A stretch of 64,000 nucleotides of DNA, from positions 372,001 through 436,000 of the forward strand of contig NZ_JBHUDY010000001.1 of NCBI RefSeq assembly GCF_042678385.1, given 5' to 3'. Positions 16,892-23,266 of the stretch are shown here, in pieces. Within the stretch, counting starts at the first letter, position 1. Every line of letters begins with the position of its first letter. A model generated the notes under the pieces. The model had not been told where the DNA came from, did not search any database, and saw nothing but the letters and a program-made list of their open reading frames with translations. The position numbers were made by a program, and so were the translations under genes. The DNA comes from Sphingomonas_B tabacisoli. Lineage in GTDB: Bacteria; Pseudomonadota; Alphaproteobacteria; Sphingomonadales; Sphingomonadaceae.

Positions 16892-17230
16892 ATGACCTAC
16901 GTCGTCACCGACGCCTGCATCCGCTGCAAGTATATGGACTGCGTCGAGGTCTGCCCGGTCGATTGCTTCTACGAAGGCGACAACATGCTGGTGATCAATC
17001 CCAGCGAGTGCATCGACTGCGGCGTGTGCGAGCCCGAATGCCCGGCCGAGGCGATCCTGCCGGATACCGAGAGCGGCCTCGAAAAATGGCTGGAGCTGAA
17101 CGCCACTTTCTCCGCGCAATGGCCGAACATCACCCGCAGCCGCGGCGCCCCCGCCGACGCCGACGAGCACAAGGGCGAGGAAGGCAAATACGACAAGTAT
17201 TTCTCGCCGGAGCCGGGGCAGGGGGACTAA
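16892..17230 (+). CDS. fdxA: 7Fe-8S ferredoxin FdxA
   Basis: 112 residues. Two cluster-binding sets, CIRCKYMDCVEVCPVDCF and CIDCGVCEPECPAEA, match the FdxA ferredoxins carrying one 3Fe-4S and one 4Fe-4S centre. The C-terminal tail (LEKWLELNATFSAQWPNIT) is also family-typical. A soluble electron carrier. Thirty-five bases after the S4 gene, possibly co-transcribed. Confidence 0.95.
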   Translation: MTYVVTDACIRCKYMDCVEVCPVDCFYEGDNMLVINPSECIDCGVCEPECPAEAILPDTESGLEKWLELNATFSAQWPNITRSRGAPADADEHKGEEGKYDKYFSPEPGQGD

Positions 17231-17238
17231 GCGCCCCG

Positions 17239-17349
17239 CGTCATCCCGAACTCGTTTCGGGATAAGGCTTCCGTCGCTCAACGGGGTCGAGATTATCGTC
17301 AGACCGTCCGCGGCTCCAACCCGTGTCCCGAAACAAGTTCGGGATGACG
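17239..17349. repeat. Inverted-repeat intergenic element
   Basis: The ends, CGTCATCCCGAAC near 17239 and its complement GTTCGGGATGACG ending at 17349, form an almost perfect inverted repeat extending through a TTTCGGGAT/GTCCCGAAA pair. About 110 bp overall with a non-palindromic centre. A different family from the CCCCTCCC palindromes. No transposase. Confidence 0.8.
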
Positions 17350-17607
17350 TTCGGGGCTGTGCGTCAGTCCGATCCGTTAACTATCTAAGTGCCATCGTCG
17401 CGCTTTCTGACAGCGCTGGTAATTTTATTTCGAATCTGTTAAATGGATCAGGACCGGGCTTGGCTCGGCCCAGATGTCCATTACATCTGCAAGAAAGGTC
17501 CAACTCCTCCTTTAATTGCCTGTTCCCGATGAGGTCGCTTTGCCCCGCGGTGTCGCGGGCGCGTGTATCGGGTCCGGGCCAAAAGACTGAAGACAGAAAG
17601 GTCACTC
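17350..17607 (+). promoter_or_regulatory. carD upstream region (AT-richer leader)
   Basis: With the repeat above, this makes the longest gene-free stretch in the window (377 bp). It is clearly richer in A and T than its surroundings around 17420-17450, consistent with a promoter, and carries one GANTC site at 17432. A small CCGGGC/GCTCGG hairpin lies at 17454-17468. I see no coding sequence and no specific operator. Confidence 0.4.
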
Positions 17608-18153
17608 ATGGCTGCCAAGGCGCTCAGCTTCGATGTTGGCGATTACGTTGTCTATCCCAAGCACGGTGTCGGCCGTGTCGTCGAACTCCAGCGGCAGGAA
17701 ATCGCGGGCGCGAGCCTCGAGCTTTACGTGCTTCGCTTTGAAAAGGAGCGGATGACGCTCCGCGTTCCCACCAACAAGGCCGAAAGCGTCGGCATGCGCA
17801 AGCTGTCCTCGGACAAGACGATGCGCGAGGCGATGGAAACGCTGAAGGGTAAGCCCAAGGTTAAGCGCACCATGTGGTCGCGCCGCGCCCAGGAATATGA
17901 AGCCAAGATCAACTCGGGCGACCTGGTTTCGATCGCGGAAGTGACGCGCGACCTGTTCCGCGCCGACGACCAGCCGGAGCAGAGCTATTCCGAGCGCCAG
18001 ATTTTCGAAGCGGCCGCCAGCCGCCTCGCCCGCGAGCTCGCCGCGATGGAGCAGACCGACGAGCCCGGCGCGATGAAGAAGATTTTGGAAGTGCTGAACA
18101 AGGCCGCCGCCATCTACAACAAGGCGAAGGCCGAGCTCGCCGCTGCCGAATAA
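17608..18153 (+). CDS. carD: CarD/CdnL-family RNA polymerase-binding regulator
   Basis: 181 residues; start fixed by AGAAAGG upstream of the ATG at 17608. The N-terminal RNAP-interaction Tudor-like domain begins FDVGDYVVYPKHGVGRV; the C-terminal helical domain carries the MWSRRAQEYEAKINSGD segment and the Trp used to stabilise the open promoter bubble. CarD proteins stabilise sigma70 open complexes, including rRNA promoters. Monocistronic, ended by a strong terminator. Confidence 0.94.
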   Translation: MAAKALSFDVGDYVVYPKHGVGRVVELQRQEIAGASLELYVLRFEKERMTLRVPTNKAESVGMRKLSSDKTMREAMETLKGKPKVKRTMWSRRAQEYEAKINSGDLVSIAEVTRDLFRADDQPEQSYSERQIFEAAASRLARELAAMEQTDEPGAMKKILEVLNKAAAIYNKAKAELAAAE

Positions 18154-18173
18154 GCGGCGCGGTTTTGCGAATG

Positions 18174-18209
18174 AAAAGGGGCGGTTCCGGCGACGGAGCC
18201 GCCCTTTTT
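18174..18209 (+). terminator. Rho-independent terminator of carD
   Basis: An 11-bp stem GGGCGGTTCCG/CGGAGCCGCCC (one G-U pair), tetraloop GCGA, preceded by AAAA and followed by TTTTT: a textbook intrinsic terminator 20 bases after the stop. Confidence 0.93.
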
Positions 18210-18256
18210 CGTCGGGCGCAGCGTTGTCCCGATTCGTAACGGACCCAGGACTCGTT

Positions 18257-18281
18257 GGAACCCGATATCCCCGGGCCGGTT
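18257..18281 (+). promoter_or_regulatory. Weak EcfG-like promoter (GGAAC-N16-GGTT)
   Basis: GGAAC at 18257-18261 and GGTT at 18278-18281, 16 bases apart; the -10 differs from CGTT at one base. It is 26 bases upstream of the small membrane protein start. Suggestive only. Confidence 0.3.
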
Positions 18282-18306
18282 TTGAGCGGCGTCAGGGAGA
18301 AACGAT

Positions 18307-18492
18307 TTGATCCACCGCGCGCTTCTTTTGATCACGGCCGCCATGCTTTTCGTGCTGGGCGCGCTGTTTACGTTCGTGTCGCTGGGCGTCGCCCTATTCA
18401 TCGGAATGCTGGTCGGCGTGTTTTTTCTCGCCTTCGTGCACAACCTCTCCGCCAGCGCGGTCGGGAAGCCCATCGAACGCGCGGATACATAG
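18307..18492 (+). CDS. Small two-helix membrane protein, unknown
   Basis: 61 residues from a TTG start preceded by AGGGAGA. Two hydrophobic segments (about 5-25 and 28-47) end in a short polar tail (GKPIERADT). Coding is supported by the ribosome site and the clean membrane-protein profile; no family recognised. It may be driven by the EcfG-like promoter at 18257. Confidence 0.5.
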   Translation: MIHRALLLITAAMLFVLGALFTFVSLGVALFIGMLVGVFFLAFVHNLSASAVGKPIERADT

Positions 18493-18515
18493 CACCGGCG
18501 CTTTCAAATCCGGGC

Positions 18516-18564
18516 TGGACAAGCCTCTCCCAAGCTGTATTATACGTGCAACACAGCTTGGGAG
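18516..18564 (+). promoter_or_regulatory. Promoter with overlapping perfect 12-bp dyad upstream of the DUF2807 pair
   Basis: CTCCCAAGCTGT (18527-18538) and ACAGCTTGGGAG (18553-18564) are perfect complements around a 14-base centre. A sigma70-like promoter fits over it: TGGACA at 18516-18521, 16-base spacer, TATTAT at 18538-18543. The right arm also contains the ribosome site GGGAGG (18560-18565) before the ATG at 18572. So the dyad could be a repressor operator, or, if transcription starts further upstream, a hairpin hiding the ribosome site. Confidence 0.6.
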
Positions 18565-18571
18565 GCCGTCG

Positions 18572-19288
18572 ATGCGCAAGTCTCTGATCCTCGCCGGAAT
18601 GGTGCTGCTCGCCGGGTGCGGGGTGGTCCATGCCGAAAGCCATGATGGCGGCCCAGCCGGCAGCCGAAGCTTCAATGTGCATGGCTTCGACCGCGTGGCG
18701 CTGCGCGGATCCGACAATGTCGTGGTGCGCGTCGGCGGCGCCGAGTCCGTTACCGCGACCGGGCCGCAAGAAGTGCTCGACCGGCTGGAGATCAAGGTCG
18801 TCGATGGCGAGCTCCGCATCGGGCGCGAGAAGCATTGGAGCTGGGGCTGGTCGCGCGATCATGGCGAGACCGTCGTCACTGTTACCCTGCCGCGGCTGCG
18901 CGGCGCGGCGGTCGCCGGTTCGGGCGACATGAAAGTCGACACGGTGCAGGCGCCGTCGTTCGAAGGATCGGTCGCGGGCTCGGGCAATCTCTCGATCGGC
19001 ACGCTGATGGCGGACGCGGCGTCACTGAACATCGCCGGGTCGGGCGACACGGTGGTCGCGGGCGCGGCCAAGAGCATCGACGTGTCGATCGCCGGATCGG
19101 GCAATCTCGACGCGCGGGGGCTGAAGTCGGAACGCGCCAAGATCAGCATCGCGGGCTCGGGCGATGTCCGCGCGGCGGTCAGCAGTGAGGCCGATGTGTC
19201 GATCGTCGGTTCGGGCGATGTGGACATCGCCGGCACGCCGCGCTGCAAGGTCAGCAAGCTCGGCTCGGGAGAGGTCCGCTGCGGCTGA
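18572..19288 (+). CDS. DUF2807 (head GIN-like) beta-helix lipoprotein
   Basis: 238 residues. The signal sequence ends in LAGC (Cys16), a good lipobox. The body is a ladder of GSG turns at about residues 116, 136, 156, 175, 194, 213 and 231, spaced 18-20 residues, as expected for a right-handed parallel beta-helix of the DUF2807/putative auto-transporter adhesin head family. Probably anchored on the outer face of a membrane; biochemical role unknown. First of a tandem pair, sharing overlapping sequence with the next gene. Confidence 0.85.
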   Translation: MRKSLILAGMVLLAGCGVVHAESHDGGPAGSRSFNVHGFDRVALRGSDNVVVRVGGAESVTATGPQEVLDRLEIKVVDGELRIGREKHWSWGWSRDHGETVVTVTLPRLRGAAVAGSGDMKVDTVQAPSFEGSVAGSGNLSIGTLMADAASLNIAGSGDTVVAGAAKSIDVSIAGSGNLDARGLKSERAKISIAGSGDVRAAVSSEADVSIVGSGDVDIAGTPRCKVSKLGSGEVRCG

Positions 19289-19962
19289 TCCTGCTCGCCG
19301 CCTTGCTGGGCACGCCCGCCGTCGCGGCCGAGCGCGGGTATAGCGTGACCAGCTTCAACCGCATCCGCGTCGAGGGGCCGTTCATCGTGACGATCGCGAC
19401 CGGCAAGCCGGTTTCGGCGCGGGCGAGCGGGAGCGAAGCTTCGATCGAGCGCGTCACCATCCGCGTCGAAGGGCAGACGATGCTGATCCGCCCGAACGTG
19501 TCCGGATGGGGCGGCTATCCGGGCAAGGCGGACGCGACGGTGACGATCGCGCTGACTACGCCTGCGCTCGACACCGCGATCCTGCTTGGCTCCGGCAGCC
19601 TTGCGGTGGACCGGATGAAGGGGGCGCGCGTGATCGTCACGTCGGAAGGCTCCGGCAGCATATCGGTCCGGCGGATCGAGGCGGACAATGCGAGCCTCGC
19701 CATTTCCGGTTCGGGCACGATCGAAGCGGCAGGCCGCGCCGCCCAGGCTGCCGCGCTCGCGCGCGGCTCGGCGGAAATCCGCACGCCCGATCTCGCCGTA
19801 TCCGATCTGACGCTGACCAGCGAAAGCGCCGGCGCGGTCACGATGCAGGCGAGCCGTAGCGCCAAGGTCAATGCGATGGGCATCGGCGCGATCCGGGTCG
19901 AGGGCTCGGCGGCCTGCGAAGTGAAGAAGGTCGGCGCCGGGCCGCTCGTCTGCGGCCACTAA
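19279..19962 (+). CDS. Second DUF2807-like secreted beta-helix protein (probable CTG start)
   Basis: 227 residues if translation begins at CTG 19279, which yields a textbook signal peptide (MRLILLAALLGTPAVAA) and is preceded by GGGAGAGG four bases upstream. The first conventional start, TTG at 19303, would destroy the signal peptide. It overlaps the previous gene by ten bases. The body repeats weaker GSG turns (LGSGSL, EGSGSI, SGSGTI) and ends CEVKKVGAGPLVC, echoing the upstream paralogue's CKVSKLGSGEVRC. Likely arose by tandem duplication. Confidence 0.75.
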   Translation: MRLILLAALLGTPAVAAERGYSVTSFNRIRVEGPFIVTIATGKPVSARASGSEASIERVTIRVEGQTMLIRPNVSGWGGYPGKADATVTIALTTPALDTAILLGSGSLAVDRMKGARVIVTSEGSGSISVRRIEADNASLAISGSGTIEAAGRAAQAAALARGSAEIRTPDLAVSDLTLTSESAGAVTMQASRSAKVNAMGIGAIRVEGSAACEVKKVGAGPLVCGH

Positions 19963-20001
19963 GGGTTTCGATCCGCGCCCGCGCTCGTTAAGGGGCGCGG
20001 C

Positions 20002-21567
20002 ATGACCGACATCACCATTCGCCGCGCGCTGCTTTCCGTTTCCGACAAGACCGGGCTGGCAGACCTCGGCCGCGCTCTTGCCGACAAGAGCGTAGAGCTG
20101 GTCTCGACCGGCGGCACGGCCAAGGCGCTGCGCGACGCGGGGCTGACGGTCCGCGACATTTCAGACCTGACCGGTTTTCCCGAGATGATGGACGGAAGGG
20201 TGAAGACGCTGCACCCGAAGGTCCATGGCGGCCTGCTCAGCGTGCGCGACAATCCCGAGCACGCCGCCGCGATGGAAGCGCACGGTATCGGCGCGATAGA
20301 TCTGGTAGTCGTCAATCTCTACCCCTTCGCGCAGACCGTCGCGCGCGGTGCGGGCCGCGACGAAGTGATCGAGAATATCGATATTGGCGGGCCGTCGATG
20401 GTGCGCTCGGCGGCGAAGAACCACGGTTTTGTCGCGATCGTCACCGACCCGGCCGATTACGACATGGTGGCGAAGGGCACCACCACGCTCGACGAGCGCA
20501 AGCGGCTTGCCGCCAGGGCGTTCGCGCTGACCGCGCAGTACGATGCGACGATCGCTTCCTGGTTTGCCTTTGCCGATCAGGGGCAAATGTTCCCCGACAC
20601 GCTCTCGGTGCCGTTAAAGCACGGTCAGGCGCTCCGCTATGGCGAGAACCCGCACCAGAGCGCGGCTCTCTATCTGCCGACCGGCCCCGCCGCGCGGGGC
20701 ATCGCCCAAGCGCAGCAGCTTCAGGGCAAGGAGCTCAGCTACAATAATTTCAACGACGCCGACGCGGCGCTGGAGCTCGTGTCCGAGTTTCGCGACGGGC
20801 CGCCGACCGTCGTCATCGTCAAGCACGCCAATCCGTGCGGCGTCGCGACCGGCGAGACACTGCTCGAGGCCTACAAGGCAGCGTTCGCCTGTGACACCGT
20901 CTCGGCGTTCGGCGGGATCATCGCCTGCAACCGTCCGTTGGACGGCCCCACCGCGGAAGCGATCGCCGAGATTTTCACAGAGGTGGTGGTCGCACCCGAT
21001 GCCGACGAGGCGGCGCGGGCAGTCTTCGCGCGCAAGAAGAATCTCCGGCTGCTGCTTTCCGGCGCGTTGCCCGATCCGAAGCGGCCGGGGCTTATGCTGA
21101 AGTCGATCGCAGGCGGCATGCTTGTCCAGTCGCGCGACAATGGCGTGCTCGGCGATTTGAAGGTTGTGACCAGGCGCCAGCCGACTGAGCAGGAACTGAG
21201 CGATTGCCGCTTTGCCTGGACGGTCGCCAAGCATGTGAAGTCGAACGCCATTGTGTATGCGAAGGGCGGCTCCACGGCGGGCATCGGCGCGGGCCAGATG
21301 AACCGTCTCGAATCGGCGCGCATTGCGGCATGGAAGGCGAAGGACGCGGCGGAGAAAGCTGGTTGGGCCGAGCCGAGGACGATCGGGTCGGCGGTTGCGT
21401 CGGATGCGTTCTTTCCGTTCGCGGATGGGCTGCTCGCTGCGGTGGAAGCGGGCGCGACGGCGGTGATCCAGCCTGGTGGCTCGATCCGGGACGAGGAAGT
21501 CATCGCTGCGGCGGATGAGGCGGGGCTGGCGATGGTGTTCACCGGGATGCGGCACTTCCGGCATTGA
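20002..21567 (+). CDS. purH: Bifunctional AICAR transformylase/IMP cyclohydrolase PurH
   Basis: 521 residues, full length. N-terminal MGS-like IMP cyclohydrolase domain (ALLSVSDKTGL, STGGTAKAL, TLHPKVHGGLL); C-terminal transformylase with the catalytic KHANPCG motif. It carries out the last two steps of IMP synthesis. purE and purK are elsewhere in the window, so purine genes are dispersed. A paired palindrome follows directly. Confidence 0.97.
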   Translation: MTDITIRRALLSVSDKTGLADLGRALADKSVELVSTGGTAKALRDAGLTVRDISDLTGFPEMMDGRVKTLHPKVHGGLLSVRDNPEHAAAMEAHGIGAIDLVVVNLYPFAQTVARGAGRDEVIENIDIGGPSMVRSAAKNHGFVAIVTDPADYDMVAKGTTTLDERKRLAARAFALTAQYDATIASWFAFADQGQMFPDTLSVPLKHGQALRYGENPHQSAALYLPTGPAARGIAQAQQLQGKELSYNNFNDADAALELVSEFRDGPPTVVIVKHANPCGVATGETLLEAYKAAFACDTVSAFGGIIACNRPLDGPTAEAIAEIFTEVVVAPDADEAARAVFARKKNLRLLLSGALPDPKRPGLMLKSIAGGMLVQSRDNGVLGDLKVVTRRQPTEQELSDCRFAWTVAKHVKSNAIVYAKGGSTAGIGAGQMNRLESARIAAWKAKDAAEKAGWAEPRTIGSAVASDAFFPFADGLLAAVEAGATAVIQPGGSIRDEEVIAAADEAGLAMVFTGMRHFRH

Positions 21568-21573
21568 GTGCTC

Positions 21574-21688
21574 AAGCCCCTCCCCTTCAGGGGAGGGGTA
21601 AGGGGTGGGGGCGAGCGTCTGCTCGCCCAAAAGACTCCTGCGCGATTGACAGCCCCACCCCAACCCCTCCCCTGAAGGGGAGGGGCTT
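21574..21688. repeat. Paired GC-rich palindromic repeat
   Basis: Two hairpins, each with arms CCCCTCCCCT and AGGGGAGGGG around TC or GA, flank a 60-bp centre; the whole element is also an inverted repeat (AAGCCCC at one end, GGGGCTT at the other; GGGGTGGGG against CCCCACCCC inside). It separates purH from the convergent flippase gene and overlaps the latter's stop codon. Confidence 0.85.
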
Positions 21689-23225
21689 ATCGCCGTGCCT
21701 GCCTTGTCGTGCCTGGCGCCGGCAGTTCCGGCTCCTCGCCTCGCTTGCGCCGGAACAGCACCCGGTCTTCCTTGGTGAAGCCCTTCACCCAGATCACCGC
21801 GCCATAGCTGATCAGGATCGCGGGCAGGCCGACGATCAGCTCCAGCCATTCGGGCACGCGGGTCGCGATCACGCCGACGATCACGCCGGCGGCGACCGCC
21901 CAGCCGAGCGCCCAGCGCCAGGGCGAGACCGGCGCGCCGAGCAGCTTCGAGAGCAGCCGCGCCTTCAGGATCGCGGCAAAGCCGAGCGCGATCGGCAGCG
22001 CCATTGCCGGTCCGGCGGCCGCGATCTTGTCCTCGCGCAGCGGGATGTCGGGATGCAACCAGTCGAGCCCGAAGATCAGCACGAAGCTGAGCACGATCTG
22101 GAGCCCGATCGTCGCCAGCGAGATCATCAGGTTCCGGTGCCGCGCCACGTAAACCAGCGCCGATTCGGAGACGACGGCGGTCGCCGCGACCACTTCGGCG
22201 ATCATCAGGAACGCGAGCGCGCCGGTGCCGCTGACGAACTGCGGCCCGGCCAAGCCCATGATCGCTTCGCCGGGGATCGTCAGCGCCAGCGCGATGCCGG
22301 CCTGTGCGGCGATGATCCAGAAGCCGACCTGCCGCACCTGCGCTGCCACCGCCGCCTTGTCGCCGTCGGCCAGGCTCTGGGTGATGACGGGGCCGAGAAT
22401 CGGGTCGAAGCTCGTCTTCAGCTTTTGCGGCAATGTCGCGATCTGCTGCGCGACCCAATAGATGCCGACGATCGCGGGCGGGAAGAACAGGCCGATGATC
22501 GCCCGGTCGACGTTGCGCGTGCCCCACTCAATCGCGTCTGCTGCGGCGAGCGGGGCGTTTCTCCGCGCGATTGCGAACAGTGCCACGGGTTGCGGCGACC
22601 AGCCGCGCGGCCAGCCATAGCTGCGGATCAGCGGCACGATCGACGCGATCAGCGCCGCGATCAGAGACAGCGCATAGGCCAGAATCAACCCGTCCCGCGT
22701 CGAATAGAAATAAAGCGCGCCGGCGGCGATGCTGATCGTCCAGGGCTCGATCACCGCGCGCGCGCGCACGGTCGCTGCCACATTGTGGCGATAGGCCAGC
22801 GCCGCCAGCGCCACGTCCGACCAGGCCAGCGCGAAGATCACCAGCGGCAGCAGTTGGTCGAGACCGTTGATCTGGCTGTTCGGAAACATGATCCGCGGCA
22901 CGGCCGCGAGGAAGCCGGCGGCGATTGCGGAGGCGACTCCCGCGACCAGCAGCCCGTCCCAGACGACGCAGACATGCGGCCGCTCGGCGGAGGAAAGCTG
23001 CTGCGCCAGCCCGCGCTTCAGGCCCAGGGTCGCAAGCTGCGCCGCGAATTCTATGACCAGGATCGCATAGGCAAAGCGACCGAGCGCGTCCGGGCCGTAG
23101 AGGCGGCCGGCGATGAACAGGAACGGGATGCGCGCCGCCAACCGCAGCAGGAAGCCGAACATGTTCGTCCGGCCGCCCTTGGCGAGGTCCGCAATGTCGC
23201 TGGCCGGAGCCTCGCTGTCCCCCAT
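21687..23225 (-). CDS. Polysaccharide/oligosaccharide flippase (MOP superfamily)
   Basis: 512 residues with about 12-14 predicted helices. The N-terminal GGRTNMFGFLLRLAARIPFL...AGRLYGPDALGRFAYAI segment (in part) is the Wzx/RfbX-type start: a paired helix followed by a GPxxLGRF motif. It probably flips lipid-linked oligosaccharides for exopolysaccharide or O-antigen. No glycosyltransferase or polymerase gene is adjacent. The extreme C-terminus is basic and cytoplasmic; the stop codon lies in the repeat. Confidence 0.85.
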   Translation of the reverse strand: MGDSEAPASDIADLAKGGRTNMFGFLLRLAARIPFLFIAGRLYGPDALGRFAYAILVIEFAAQLATLGLKRGLAQQLSSAERPHVCVVWDGLLVAGVASAIAAGFLAAVPRIMFPNSQINGLDQLLPLVIFALAWSDVALAALAYRHNVAATVRARAVIEPWTISIAAGALYFYSTRDGLILAYALSLIAALIASIVPLIRSYGWPRGWSPQPVALFAIARRNAPLAAADAIEWGTRNVDRAIIGLFFPPAIVGIYWVAQQIATLPQKLKTSFDPILGPVITQSLADGDKAAVAAQVRQVGFWIIAAQAGIALALTIPGEAIMGLAGPQFVSGTGALAFLMIAEVVAATAVVSESALVYVARHRNLMISLATIGLQIVLSFVLIFGLDWLHPDIPLREDKIAAAGPAMALPIALGFAAILKARLLSKLLGAPVSPWRWALGWAVAAGVIVGVIATRVPEWLELIVGLPAILISYGAVIWVKGFTKEDRVLFRRKRGEEPELPAPGTTRQARR

Positions 23226-23266
23226 CGGGCCGTGCTTAGCTGCGTTCTCGGTCAGAACCTATAACC

